Source: Halomonas aestuarii
Lineage (GTDB): Bacteria > Pseudomonadota > Gammaproteobacteria > Pseudomonadales > Halomonadaceae
Length of the DNA stretch: 64,000 nt
Reading direction: 5' to 3'
NCBI RefSeq assembly: GCF_001886615.1
Contig: NZ_CP018139.1
Span: forward strand, 2,604,001-2,668,000
The notes under the pieces: model-generated
What the model saw: only the letters and a program-made list of their open reading frames with translations
The model's database searches: none
What the model was told of the DNA's origin: nothing
Shown here: positions 1 through 8,786 of the stretch, in pieces
How positions within the stretch are numbered: the first letter of the stretch is position 1
Layout: every line of letters starts with the position of its first letter
Made by a program: the position numbers and the translations under genes

Positions 1-895
1 CGGGGCCGACGCGGTGCATGGCCACCGGGCGGGGCACGGGGATCGCCTCGGTGGCGGCCAGCGCCTCGCCCTCGAGCACTACCTCCACCACCTGGTGGGG
101 ATAGGTCACCTCGCTGAAGTCCAGGGGCAGGGGGCTGCCGCTGTAGCGGATGCGCTCCTCGCCGACCTGTTGCGCGCGGTGCAGGTGGCCGAGCGCCACG
201 TAGGCGATGTCGTCGGGGAAGAGGGCGGCGGAGATCGACTCCTCGCCGCCGATCACGATGGGCCGCTCGCTGGCCTCGGAGACGGCGGCGCCGTGCAGGT
301 GGGCGTGGCTCATCGCCACCAGCGCCTGGCCGGGCTCGCGGCGGGCGCGGGCGGCCTCGATCAGCCGGGTGTGCACGCGGTTGATGCCGGCGACGTAGTC
401 GTTGGGCGCGCCGTCGGCGTCCTCGTCGGCGCGCACGCCGGCGCCGGTCACCTCGGCGGGGCGCAGGAAGGGCAGCGCCAGGCACCAGGCACGGGTCGCG
501 CCCTCGGCGTCGGTGAGCGGCACCAGCAGCCGCTCGGCGTCGAGGTCGCCGTCGTCCTGCCAGTAGACCCGGCCCAGGGCGTGGGTGTTGAGCCTTCGCA
601 TCAGCGGGGCGGGCAGCTCGATGCGGTTGCCGCTGTCGTGGTTGCCGGCGATCAGCACGATCTGAAGGCCCGGCAGGCGCTGGTGGGCGTCGACGATGAA
701 GTCGTAGAGCAGCGCCTGGGCGGCCAGCGACGGGTTGACCACGTCGAAGATGTCGCCGGCCACCAGCAGGGCGTCGGTACGACGCGCCACCAGGTTGTCG
801 AGCAGCCAGGTAAGGAAGGCGCGATGCTCGACGTGGCGCTCCTGGCCGTGGAAGCTCTGGCCCAGGTGCCAGTCGGCGGTGTGGATCAGTCTCAA
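1..895 (-). CDS. sbcD: Exonuclease SbcCD subunit D (5' part; C-terminus beyond window)
   Basis: Nuclease subunit of the SbcCD (Mre11-Rad50 type) complex, which processes DNA hairpins and double-strand ends. The reverse strand reads from a TTG start (LRLIHTADWHLGQ) and contains the calcineurin-like metallophosphoesterase motifs in order: HTADWHLGQ (about residues 5-13), GDIFD (about 47-51), GNHDSG (about 83-88) and GHLH (about 245). These carry the metal-binding Asp, His and Asn residues. TTG at 893-895 is chosen because a GGGGAG ribosome-binding site lies just upstream and the protein begins directly with the first beta strand. About 298 residues are present out of roughly 400. sbcC would be expected beyond the left edge. 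Confidence 0.9.
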   Translation of the reverse strand, partial: MRLIHTADWHLGQSFHGQERHVEHRAFLTWLLDNLVARRTDALLVAGDIFDVVNPSLAAQALLYDFIVDAHQRLPGLQIVLIAGNHDSGNRIELPAPLMRRLNTHALGRVYWQDDGDLDAERLLVPLTDAEGATRAWCLALPFLRPAEVTGAGVRADEDADGAPNDYVAGINRVHTRLIEAARARREPGQALVAMSHAHLHGAAVSEASERPIVIGGEESISAALFPDDIAYVALGHLHRAQQVGEERIRYSGSPLPLDFSEVTYPHQVVEVVLEGEALAATEAIPVPRPVAMHRVGP

Positions 896-973
896 GGTCG
901 GCTCCCCGGTGGTCCGTCACGCGGCAAAAGCCGTAGTCTAACCCGAGCGACGCCGACACTTCAGGGAGCCCCG

Positions 974-1684
974 ATGCCCGATACCGCCTTGCACGACTGG
1001 AACCTCGCCCCGAAGGAGGCCATCGCCCTGCAGAAGCGCCTGGCCGGTCGCGTGGAGCGCGCCGACCGCCTGGACCCGGTGCGCCACCTCGCCGGTGTGG
1101 ACATCGGCTTCGAGGAGGACGGGGCGATCACCCGGGCGGCGGTGGTGGTGCTGGCCTGGCCGCCGGTTGCGTCAGGCGAGTTCGAACCGGCAACCTTTGA
1201 GATAGTGGAGCAGGTGGTGCATCGCGAGCCGACCCGCATGCCCTACGTGCCGGGGCTGCTCTCGTTTCGCGAGGTGCCGGCGGCGCTCGGCGCCTTCGAG
1301 AAGCTCACCACCCGGCCGCAGCTCGCCATGGTCGACGGCCAGGGCATCGCCCATCCGCGACGGATCGGGGTCGCCAGCCACCTGGGGCTGTGGCTTGACC
1401 TGCCGACCATCGGCGTGGCCAAGACGCGGCTCTGCGGCCGCCACGAGGAGCCCGGCCCCGCGCGGGGCGACTGGACGCCGCTGGTGGACGGCCCGGACGA
1501 CGAGACGATCGGCGCGGTGCTGCGCTCGCGCGCGAAGGTGAAGCCGATCTTCGTCTCGCCGGGGCATCGGGTGTCGCTTGCTACAGCGGTCGACTGGGTG
1601 ATCCGCTGCCTCGGGCGCACCAAGCTGCCGGAGCCGACGCGGCTGGCCGATCGGCTCGCCTCGCGGCGTGATCCGAGGTGCTAA
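974..1684 (+). CDS. nfi: Endonuclease V (deoxyinosine 3' endonuclease)
   Basis: Cleaves DNA near deoxyinosine produced by adenine deamination. The 236-residue product has the family motifs GVDIGF (catalytic Asp), MPYVPGLLSFRE, VDGQGIAHPRRIGVASHLG and SPGHRVS in the expected order, and the length fits the family (about 220-240). The ATG at 974 is preceded by CAGGGAG. The frame is open upstream, but that stretch is antisense to sbcD and lacks family similarity. It diverges from sbcD across a gap of about 80 bp. Confidence 0.93.
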   Translation: MPDTALHDWNLAPKEAIALQKRLAGRVERADRLDPVRHLAGVDIGFEEDGAITRAAVVVLAWPPVASGEFEPATFEIVEQVVHREPTRMPYVPGLLSFREVPAALGAFEKLTTRPQLAMVDGQGIAHPRRIGVASHLGLWLDLPTIGVAKTRLCGRHEEPGPARGDWTPLVDGPDDETIGAVLRSRAKVKPIFVSPGHRVSLATAVDWVIRCLGRTKLPEPTRLADRLASRRDPRC

Positions 1685-1732
1685 GCCTCGGAGTGTGAGG
1701 GCTATCGCAGAGAGTTCGACAACTCGGTAGCT

Positions 1733-1859
1733 CGGGGCTGACCTGGCGACAAGCCTACGAGGAGGCGCTGTAAACCCATCCATGGGCGCTACCGATGCCA
1801 TCCCTGGCGTAGGACCTCCTCTTCGGCTTGCCCCCAGCGCCCCTTGATTCCGGTGACTG
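1733..1859. repeat. Dispersed imperfect palindrome, full copy A
   Basis: The 264-bp gap between nfi and the DUF1415 gene is largely one nested imperfect palindrome. An outer arm near 1744-1757 pairs with 1824-1837, GAGGAGG (1759-1765) pairs with CCTCCTC (1815-1821), and CCATCCATGG faces CCATCCCTGG in the core. The same design recurs at 58354-58490 and, as a left half, at 28864-28908. This indicates a family of dispersed non-coding elements rather than a simple terminator. Confidence 0.75.
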
Positions 1860-1948
1860 TGATAGCCCTGGCGTCTGTCACCGCGGCTTGCCAACCGCGG
1901 CCGGGCGGCGGACCATGGCGGCCCCTTTCCCTGGCTGGATGAGCGCCC

Positions 1949-2503
1949 ATGACCACCTCTCGCCCCGATCCCCTCGCGGCTACCCGCGCCTGGGTGGAGA
2001 CCTTCGTGGTCGCCCGCGACGTCTGCCCCTTCGCCGGGCGCGAGGTGGCTCGCGGCAGCATCCGCACCGTGGCGGTGCCGGCCCTTGACCGCGAGGCGGC
2101 GCTGCTGGCGCTGTTCGACGAGTGTCGCCACCTGGAGGCGACGCCCGAGGTGGAGACCACCCTGCTGGTGCTCACCGAGGGGCTCGAGGACTTCGACGAC
2201 TACCTGGACCTGCTGGAGATCGCCGAGGCGCTGCTGGCCGAGCAGGGCTATGAAGGCACCTTCCAGCTGGCGAGCTTCCACCCGGACTACGTCTTCGCGG
2301 ATGCCGAGCCGGATGATCCCGCCAACTTCACCAACCGTTCGCCCTTCCCGATGTGGCACCTGCTTCGCGAGGCGGGGCTGGAGCGGGCCCTGGCCCACCA
2401 CCCGAACCCCGAGGGCATCCCCGAGCGCAACATCGCGGCGATGCGCGAACTGGGCCACGCCACCCTGGCCCGCGTGCTCGCGGCTCTGAGGGGCACCGAC
2501 TAG
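1949..2503 (+). CDS. DUF1415 domain-containing protein
   Basis: A 184-residue soluble protein matching my recollection of the conserved DUF1415 family of Proteobacteria; no function is known to me. Visible features are a conserved-looking VxxVCPFA stretch near the N-terminus (about residues 22-29), an acidic middle part, and a late block with PFPMWHLLRE and ERNIAAMRELG. There is no signal peptide or membrane segment. It is monocistronic, with the repeat element upstream and an OsmC-family gene 140 bp downstream on the same strand. Confidence 0.75.
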   Translation: MTTSRPDPLAATRAWVETFVVARDVCPFAGREVARGSIRTVAVPALDREAALLALFDECRHLEATPEVETTLLVLTEGLEDFDDYLDLLEIAEALLAEQGYEGTFQLASFHPDYVFADAEPDDPANFTNRSPFPMWHLLREAGLERALAHHPNPEGIPERNIAAMRELGHATLARVLAALRGTD

Positions 2504-2642
2504 CCGGTCGCCCGTCTCGGCGTGCCGTTTTTGCGCGATACGCGGGCCCTCGCCGGGCCCCACCTTGTGCCCGAAGGGCTCCGTCTCCATGGTGTATGGT
2601 GTAGGAGCAGTGGTTCACCCCTGACAACGAGAAGGAGTCGAC

Positions 2643-3074
2643 ATGAGCATCAAGAAATCCGGCAGTGCGGTCTGGCAGGGCGGTCTTCAGGACGGCAAGG
2701 GGACTGTGTCCACCCAGAGCGGCGTGCTCAAGGACATTCCCTACAGCTTCGCCAAGCGCTTCGAGGGCGAGGCCGGTTCCAACCCCGAGGAGCTGATCGG
2801 CGCCGCCCACGCGAGCTGCTACTCCATGGCCCTGTCGATGATCCTGGGCGAGGCCGGCCTCAAGGCCGACCGCATCGCCACGGAGGCGAAGGTCGTCCTG
2901 GAGCAGGTCGAGGGCGGTTTCGCCATCACCTCGGTCCACCTCGACACCGTGGCGGCGATCCCGGGCGCCGACGAGGCGGCCTTCCAGGATGCCGCCAACA
3001 AGGCCAAGGAGGGCTGTCCCGTCTCCAAGCTGTTTAACGCCGAGATCAGCCTCTCGGCCAAGCTGGAAGGCTGA
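2643..3074 (+). CDS. OsmC-family peroxidase (osmotically inducible protein C type)
   Basis: Small thiol peroxidase of the OsmC/Ohr superfamily, reducing organic hydroperoxides through two cysteines. The 143-residue product keeps both: Cys59 in HASCYSMALS and Cys125 in EGCPVSKLF. The N-terminus (SGSAVWQGGLQDGKGTVST) is typical of the OsmC branch rather than Ohr. An AGAAGGAG ribosome-binding site sits 6-8 bp before the ATG. The gene stands alone and is followed by a GC-rich hairpin. Confidence 0.9.
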   Translation: MSIKKSGSAVWQGGLQDGKGTVSTQSGVLKDIPYSFAKRFEGEAGSNPEELIGAAHASCYSMALSMILGEAGLKADRIATEAKVVLEQVEGGFAITSVHLDTVAAIPGADEAAFQDAANKAKEGCPVSKLFNAEISLSAKLEG

Positions 3075-3113
3075 CGCCAGCGCCGGTGTGACCGGCCACA
3101 TCGTCTGACCCGT

Positions 3114-3141
3114 GCGCCGGGGCCCCCTGGGGTCCCGGCGC
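3114..3141. terminator. GC-rich hairpin between convergent genes
   Basis: Arms GCGCCGGG (3114-3121) and CCCGGCGC (3134-3141) enclose a further GCCCC/GGGG pairing. The hairpin lies between the stop of the OsmC gene and the stop of the convergent amidotransferase gene. It has only a short CCTTGCG tail, so it could act as a weak bidirectional terminator. Confidence 0.5.
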
Positions 3142-3154
3142 CTTGCGTCGGGGG

Positions 3155-3844
3155 CTATGGCGGCGCCGTGGTGCCCCGCCGGGCGGCGTCCACCAGGGCG
3201 CGGATCAGGCGCTGCTGGGGGCGGTTGAAGATCAGCCACTCGGGGTGCCACTGCACGCCGATCAGGAAGTCGTGCTCGCGGGACTCGATGCCCTGCACCA
3301 GGCCGTCGCGATCCCGGGCGACGATCTCGATGCCCTTGCCCGTCTTCTGCACGGCCTGGTGGTGCAGGCTGTTGATGCGACACCAGGTGACCTCGAGGAT
3401 CCGGTAGAGCTGGCTGTCGGCGACGATGTCCACGGTCTTGCGCGGCAGCACGGTGCGGCGGCGCTTGAGCCCCTCGTGGGTGGTGTAGATGTCCGGATCC
3501 AGGGTGCCGCCCAGGTAGACGTTGATCAGCTGGGCGCCCCGGCAGATCCCCAGCACCGGCTTGCCCAGCGGGATGAAGCACTCCAGCAGCTCCAGCTCCA
3601 GCTCGTCGCGCTGGGGATCCACGCGCACGTCCAGGCGCACCTCGTCATCGTAGAGGTGGGCCTGGATGTCGTCGCCGCCGCCGATGATCAGGCCATCCAG
3701 ATGTTCGGGAAAGGGGCGCGAGGGCGACAGGCGCATCGGCCGGCCGCCATGGCGCCAGACGGCGAACCAGTCGAACCACCAGGCGATCCGGCTCTTGGTA
3801 TCCGAGGTGGTAATGCCGATCAGCGGGCGCGTCTCCCGACTCAT
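3155..3844 (-). CDS. Class I glutamine amidotransferase-like, gamma-glutamyl-GABA hydrolase family
   Basis: A 229-residue member of the PuuD-like peptidase C26 family, which hydrolyses gamma-glutamyl bonds. The triad is visible: Cys101 in LGICRGAQL, and His200 and Glu202 in GVQWHPEW. The SLHHQAV segment (159-165) is typical of this family. The ATG at 3842-3844 gives a start directly before the first beta strand (RPLIGITTSDTKS) and overlaps the stop of the upstream amidoligase gene by 4 bp, so the two are translationally coupled. The pairing suggests one enzyme forms and the other breaks, or trims, an amide or gamma-glutamyl link. The substrate is unknown. It need not take part in putrescine catabolism, because no other puu gene is nearby. 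Confidence 0.82.
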   Translation of the reverse strand: MSRETRPLIGITTSDTKSRIAWWFDWFAVWRHGGRPMRLSPSRPFPEHLDGLIIGGGDDIQAHLYDDEVRLDVRVDPQRDELELELLECFIPLGKPVLGICRGAQLINVYLGGTLDPDIYTTHEGLKRRRTVLPRKTVDIVADSQLYRILEVTWCRINSLHHQAVQKTGKGIEIVARDRDGLVQGIESREHDFLIGVQWHPEWLIFNRPQQRLIRALVDAARRGTTAPP

Positions 3845-4836
3845 TGTCTGGACACCCAGCGGCGCAGGCGGATCAGCCACCGGCGGGGGGCCGACGGGCG
3901 GTGGCGGGCGAGGTACTGGGCGCCGCGCTCGGCCAGGGTCTCCGGGGTGCAGGCCAGTCGCTCGACCTCGAGCCAGCGGTTCCACTCCGTCACGGCCCCC
4001 CAGCCCGACTCGGAGAGCTGGGCATTGGGCAGGCGGTAGTGGAAGGTCGGTCGCGCCTTGACCAGGCGGTTGTGGAAGAGCTCGTGGGGAAAGTCCGGCC
4101 TCAGGTGGGCGAACAGGGGCAACATGTCCAGCTCCCGATTGCGGGTCGGGTTGTCCTCCAGGTAGTCGCCGATCAGCGTGTCGAGGTCCGGCGCATAGCC
4201 CGGATCCAGCACCTTGAGGGCGTAGGCCCGGGGGAAGGGGTTGGCGTGGGGCAGCACCTCCCGGGTGATGTCCACGTGGATCTGCTCGCGCAGCCAGGCG
4301 GCGTTGAGCAGGTAGGCGCGCAGGTAGGCCAGCAGGCTATCGACCTCGAGGCTCGGGGCCTCGGGGTTGAGGTGCAGGCCGAAGCCGTAGAGCAGGCTGG
4401 CCTCGGTCCCCTTGGCGCCGTGACGGCGCAGGGCCTCGAAGAGGGCGTCCAGGTCGTCCAGCTCGTCCCAGGGCACCGGGGGGCAGACGATCTCGGTGGG
4501 CACCAGGCCCGTGACCATGTCGCCGATCAGCTCGCGGGTGCGGGAGTGGAAGTCCCGGCGCATGCGCTCCCACTCGCTGTCCACGGCCTCCTCGGCATCC
4601 ACCATGTCCTGGTCGGGATGGGCGTACTGGGTGTCCAGCTCGATGCCGAAGTCGCCCCAGCGAGTCCCGGTGACCTTGAGGCGGTGGGGGCTCAGGACCT
4701 TCACCTCGCCGCCGAACAGCTCCTGCACCAGCTCGGCCGTCCGCTGCGGCGGCAGGCCGGCGAACTCGATCTCGACCCCGACCCGACGCGTCTCGCCGTC
4801 GGCGTTGCGGGGTTCGGGTGGCGGTTGCGGCGTCAT
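3841..4836 (-). CDS. Amidoligase-family protein (glutamine-synthetase-fold)
   Basis: A 331-residue protein with the hallmarks of the COOH-NH2 amidoligase family: VGVEIEF at residues 19-25, EIVCPPVPW at 115-123, GFGLHLNPE at 151-159 and a late TRNRELDMLPLFAHL block at 231-245. These enzymes are predicted to join an amine to a carboxylate using ATP. The start at 4836 is preferred because upstream residues are low-quality and the conserved domain begins about 18 residues later. It is the first gene of a two-gene unit with the amidotransferase and diverges from the MscS gene. The biochemical product is not known. Confidence 0.8.
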   Translation of the reverse strand: MTPQPPPEPRNADGETRRVGVEIEFAGLPPQRTAELVQELFGGEVKVLSPHRLKVTGTRWGDFGIELDTQYAHPDQDMVDAEEAVDSEWERMRRDFHSRTRELIGDMVTGLVPTEIVCPPVPWDELDDLDALFEALRRHGAKGTEASLLYGFGLHLNPEAPSLEVDSLLAYLRAYLLNAAWLREQIHVDITREVLPHANPFPRAYALKVLDPGYAPDLDTLIGDYLEDNPTRNRELDMLPLFAHLRPDFPHELFHNRLVKARPTFHYRLPNAQLSESGWGAVTEWNRWLEVERLACTPETLAERGAQYLARHRPSAPRRWLIRLRRWVSRQ

Positions 4837-4931
4837 GTCGGCATCCTGTAGAGCATGGTGACGGCAGCCTAACATACTGCCTCGAGAATCACGGACGCGG
4901 CCCGCACCGTGTCGACAAGGGAGAGGGAACA

Positions 4932-7250
4932 TTGCCTGTAGCGAACCGGACGTTCGTTGTCTTTCGCCGCCTGCTGGTCTGGCTGCTGCTGTCGGTGCTG
5001 CTGCTCCCGGCGGTCTCGTCGGCCCAGACCCTGCCGCTCTCCGGCCTGGCCCCCGGCGGCGAGAAGACGGCGACCCATGATCCCCAGGCCTTCCAGGCCT
5101 CCCTGGACGAGGTGATCGCCACCCTGGAGAACACCGACCAGCGCCAGGCGCTGATCGAGAGCCTGCGCCAGATCCAGCAGGCCAACGGTCCGGCCGCCGA
5201 GGAGGCCGGCCTGACCCGGCCCCAGGGGCTGCTCGGCGCCCTGGCGGAGACCATCACCCAGCTCGGCGAGCAGGCCGATTCCGGCCAATCGCCGGTGGAT
5301 GAGTGGCGCCGCCAGCTGCGGCAGGGCTGGACCGACCTGGTCGACCTGGTGGTGCAGACCGGCAACGCCGAGCTGCTGCGCTTCGTCATCGAGTTCGCCG
5401 TGCTGCTGGCGATCTGGGCTGGCCTGCTGGTGATCCTGATCGCCCTGGGCCGACAGCTGGCCAAGCGCCGGGGCTGGCCCCTGGACCTGCCCCGCGAGCC
5501 CCGCGGCGGCCTGCTGGTGGTCCACTTCCTGCGCCGGATGCTGCCCTGGGCCCTGGCCTTCCTGATGGTGCTGGGCATCGCCCAGCTGGTGCCGCCGAGC
5601 GCCGGCCGCACCGCCACCCTGGTGATCGCCTATGTGGCGCTGTGCGGGCGCACCCTCTCGGTGGTGGTGGAGACGGTGATCTCGGTGTTCACCAGCGGCC
5701 ACCGCTTCACGGCCGTGCAGATCCTGCAGCACCAGAGCCTGCGCGCCCTGTTCATCATCGGGGCCCTGATCGCCCTGGGGGATGCCTTCAACTCCTCCAG
5801 GCTCTCCGGCATCATCGGCGCCGACCTGGCCGGCCTCATGTCGATCCTGTCCAACATGCTCGCGGCGATGATCAGCGGGCGTTTCATCATCCGCTTCAAG
5901 CGCCCCATCAAGCACCTGATCCGCAACCGGCCCTATGCCCTGCGCCGCGAGCGAGGCAGCGCCTCCGAGGTGGTCCGGCTGGTCGGCGGGCTGTGGCACG
6001 TGCCGGCCCTGCTGCTGGTGGGCGGCTCCCTGTTGGCGATCTTCGTCACCGTGGGCGACGTGGGCACCGCCCTGGCCCGCTCGATCATCTCGGCCTCGCT
6101 GCTGGTGCTGACCCTGGTCGTGACCGGACTGATCCGTCGCCACGGGCAGCGCCGCTCCCAGCAGCGCCGGGTGAGCGACTACCGCAAGCGCCTGGAGCGC
6201 TTCGGCTATGCCCTGTCCCACGTGCTCGCCTGGATCGCCTTCGCCGAGCTCTCCCTGCAGGTGTGGGGCGCCTCGCTGATCGGTATCGGCCAGCAGGGGG
6301 TGGCCAGCGTGCGCATCGGGCAGGCCCTTCTGGCCATCGGCTTCACCGTGCTGCTGGCCTGGCTGATCTGGATCTTCGCCGACACGGCCATCCAGCGCGC
6401 GCTGACCAGCCCGGCCCGCGCCCGGGGGCGTCGCGTCAACCTGGCCCGGGCCCAGACGATCACGCCGATGATCCGCAACATCATCTTCGCCACCATCGTG
6501 ATCATCGCGTCCATCGTCGGCCTGGCCAACATCGGGGTGAACGTCACGCCGCTGCTGGCCGGTGCCGGGGTGATCGGCCTGGCCATCGGCTTCGGCGCCC
6601 AGACCCTGGTGCAGGACCTGATCACCGGCATCTTCATCCTCATCGAGGACTCGCTGGCGGTGGACGACTTCGTCACGATCAACGGCCACATGGGCACCGT
6701 CGAGGGGCTGACCCTGCGCACCGTGCGCCTGCGCGACCTGGACGGCATCGTGCACATCATCACCTTCAGCCGCATCGACTCCATCCACAACATGTCGCGC
6801 CAGTTCGGTATCGCCCTGATGCGGATCCGCATCCCCTTCGACATGAAGATCGACGACGCCACCACGCTGATCCAGGAGACCGCCCAGCAGCTGCGCCACG
6901 ACCCGATGATGCGCCACCACATCTGGTCGCCGCTGGAGATGCAGGGCATCGACAGCTTCCAGGACGGCTGCGCCATCCTGCGGATGCGCTTCCGTACCGC
7001 GCCGGAGATGCAGTGGGACGTGGCGCGGGCCTTCAACCTGCTGCTCAAGCAGCGCATGGAGGCCCAGTCCGTCGACCTCGGCGTGCCGCGGCTCAGCGTC
7101 TTCATGGAGGGGCAGGGCGGCGGTCGCCTGGACGGCACCGGCGAGGGGGCCGAGGCCCGGGATGCCAGCGGTCGTCGACCCGGCGAGGCGGGGGTCGCCG
7201 ACCCGGAGGGGGACACCAACGCCCGGGGCGCCGCCCCGGACCCCGGGTAA
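4932..7250 (+). CDS. Mechanosensitive ion channel, MscS family (YbiO-like, large)
   Basis: Inner-membrane tension-gated channel protecting against hypo-osmotic shock. The start is taken as TTG 4932, which has GAGAGGG upstream and leads straight into a signal-like segment (LLVWLLLSVLLLPAVSSAQ), giving 772 residues. A periplasmic helical region is followed by several membrane spans. The MscS pore helix is the Gly/Ala-rich stretch GAGVIGLAIGFGAQTLVQD, about residues 550-570, followed by the beta domain (DDFVTINGHMGTVEGLTLRT). The C-terminal tail of about 50 residues is Gly-, Asp- and Pro-rich. Size and layout are like E. coli YbiO. The next gene begins 6 bp after the stop. Confidence 0.9.
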   Translation: MPVANRTFVVFRRLLVWLLLSVLLLPAVSSAQTLPLSGLAPGGEKTATHDPQAFQASLDEVIATLENTDQRQALIESLRQIQQANGPAAEEAGLTRPQGLLGALAETITQLGEQADSGQSPVDEWRRQLRQGWTDLVDLVVQTGNAELLRFVIEFAVLLAIWAGLLVILIALGRQLAKRRGWPLDLPREPRGGLLVVHFLRRMLPWALAFLMVLGIAQLVPPSAGRTATLVIAYVALCGRTLSVVVETVISVFTSGHRFTAVQILQHQSLRALFIIGALIALGDAFNSSRLSGIIGADLAGLMSILSNMLAAMISGRFIIRFKRPIKHLIRNRPYALRRERGSASEVVRLVGGLWHVPALLLVGGSLLAIFVTVGDVGTALARSIISASLLVLTLVVTGLIRRHGQRRSQQRRVSDYRKRLERFGYALSHVLAWIAFAELSLQVWGASLIGIGQQGVASVRIGQALLAIGFTVLLAWLIWIFADTAIQRALTSPARARGRRVNLARAQTITPMIRNIIFATIVIIASIVGLANIGVNVTPLLAGAGVIGLAIGFGAQTLVQDLITGIFILIEDSLAVDDFVTINGHMGTVEGLTLRTVRLRDLDGIVHIITFSRIDSIHNMSRQFGIALMRIRIPFDMKIDDATTLIQETAQQLRHDPMMRHHIWSPLEMQGIDSFQDGCAILRMRFRTAPEMQWDVARAFNLLLKQRMEAQSVDLGVPRLSVFMEGQGGGRLDGTGEGAEARDASGRRPGEAGVADPEGDTNARGAAPDPG

Positions 7251-7256
7251 TCGGGC

Positions 7257-8723
7257 GTGGCGACTCACCAGGTCACGGTCGAACGCCGGGACAGCCTGCA
7301 CCTCAAGATTTCCCGGGTGCTGCGGGAGGAGAGCTCCCACCGGCTGGATGTCTACCTCTTCGTGCCAGCCGAGTTCGGCCTCAACGCCCATGTGCTGTCG
7401 GAGGAGGCGTTCTACCACCGCGCCATCCACGTCAAGCGCACCTACTACAGCGACCGCCACCGCCTGCCGCTGGTGATGAGCCGCCTGGCGGGCAAGCGGC
7501 TCGATGCCGACCAGTACCGCCTGGGGTTGAGCCTCTACGCCTACCAGTACGTGGTGGCCCTGGAGCGCTCCACCCAGGCGCTGCTCGAGCAGGCGCGGCT
7601 GGCGCGCAAGACAGAGAAGCGCGGCGACGACAGGGCCGAGACGCCGGAGGAGCCCCCCGGGGAGGGCCGGCCGGAGGACGAGAAGGCGCCGGCCGTCGGG
7701 CTGCGCGACCAGCTCGAGGAGACCATCGACCTCTCCCGCGGCATCCTGCGCCGGTTGCGCCGACAGGAGCCCAGCGACGAGGGCCTGCACCGCTACTACG
7801 CCAACATCGACAACTACCTCTCCTGGTTCACCGAGCAGCGGCTGCTGGAGCTGATCGCCCACCTGCCCCGGGGCAACGACTACCGGCAGATCCGCACGCG
7901 ACTGCTGGGGATCTGCCGCGAGGAGGACGAGCATCGCCGGAGCCGGGAGTACAACTCCGAGCGGGTCACCCGGGATCCCACCCGGATGTCCAACAAGATG
8001 CGCCTGCTGCGCCGGCTGATCGAGCATCCGGTGACCCTCAAGCAGCGCACCCAGGAGCTCGGCGGCGGCGAGGAGAAGGCCGTCAAGGGCCTGGCCACGG
8101 CGGTGGTGATGGTCTTCGTCTCGCTGGGCCTGCTGGAGGCCCGGGCGGTGCTGGGGGACATCACCGCGCTCTTCGTGCTGAGCCTCGCGGTGCTCTATGC
8201 CCTGCGCGAGGTGTTCAAGGACGACCTGCGCATTACCCTGTGGCGCTGGCTGCGCCGGGGACGCCCCAAGTGGCGGCGCCAGTATCTGGACGCCCACAGC
8301 AATGCCGTGCTGGGGCGACAGCTGGAGTGGTTCGACTACCAGCGCTATTCCGGCCTCGACGAGCAGATCCGCCGGGTGCGCAAGCGGCACATGGCCCAGC
8401 GCGAGGAGGTGGTGTTGCACTACCGCTCGAGCTCGCGGATGTCGCCCACCCGCTTCCTCAGCGGCTACGACCGCACCCGCGAGACCCTGACCCTGGACCT
8501 GTCACCGCTGGCGCGATTGATGGACAAGGGCAGCCACCATGTCTATCGGCTCGAGGAGAAGGGGCAGGTAGTGCGCGAGCCGGTGGAGAAGCGCCACCTG
8601 ATCAACCTGGTGATCCGCGAGGTGGAGGGCGACGGGACGCCGCTGCTGCAGCGCTGGAAGATCGTCATGAGCCGCTCGAAGATCGTCGACGTGGAGCTGG
8701 TGCACGAGGAGCCGCCCGACTGA
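7257..8723 (+). CDS. Uncharacterised membrane protein coupled to the MscS gene
   Basis: I do not recognise this family. The product is 488 residues from a GTG start 6 bp after the MscS stop. A charged soluble N-terminal half of about 275 residues contains an acidic, Pro-rich linker around 118-145. Two adjacent hydrophobic segments follow at about 279-294 and 301-316, joined by a very short loop. A basic region comes next (WRWLRRGRPKWRR) and then a soluble C-terminus of about 150 residues. This fits an inner-membrane hairpin with both ends cytoplasmic. The close spacing implies co-transcription with the channel, so an accessory or stress role is possible but unproven. Confidence 0.7.
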   Translation: MATHQVTVERRDSLHLKISRVLREESSHRLDVYLFVPAEFGLNAHVLSEEAFYHRAIHVKRTYYSDRHRLPLVMSRLAGKRLDADQYRLGLSLYAYQYVVALERSTQALLEQARLARKTEKRGDDRAETPEEPPGEGRPEDEKAPAVGLRDQLEETIDLSRGILRRLRRQEPSDEGLHRYYANIDNYLSWFTEQRLLELIAHLPRGNDYRQIRTRLLGICREEDEHRRSREYNSERVTRDPTRMSNKMRLLRRLIEHPVTLKQRTQELGGGEEKAVKGLATAVVMVFVSLGLLEARAVLGDITALFVLSLAVLYALREVFKDDLRITLWRWLRRGRPKWRRQYLDAHSNAVLGRQLEWFDYQRYSGLDEQIRRVRKRHMAQREEVVLHYRSSSRMSPTRFLSGYDRTRETLTLDLSPLARLMDKGSHHVYRLEEKGQVVREPVEKRHLINLVIREVEGDGTPLLQRWKIVMSRSKIVDVELVHEEPPD

Positions 8724-8747
8724 GCCGGGCCTCGTGCCCGGCTCAGT
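8719..8747. terminator. Perfect 12-bp hairpin
   Basis: Arms ACTGAGCCGGGC (8719-8730) and GCCCGGCTCAGT (8736-8747) flank a 5-base loop directly at the stop codon of the membrane-protein gene. There is no T-run, so termination strength is uncertain, but the position between convergent transcription units fits. Confidence 0.55.
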
Positions 8748-8786
8748 CGAGGGGAGGTCGAGGGAAGAGCGCGTCAGCCCTTCAGG

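Noticed and set aside
14..973. Upstream extension of the endonuclease V frame
   Set aside because: This part is antisense to sbcD; endonuclease V homology starts at the ATG at 974, which has its own ribosome-binding site.
4869..8420. 1,183-codon minus-strand frame opposite the MscS gene
   Set aside because: His-, Gln-, Asp- and Leu-rich shadow sequence with no family similarity; the plus strand carries clear membrane-channel motifs.
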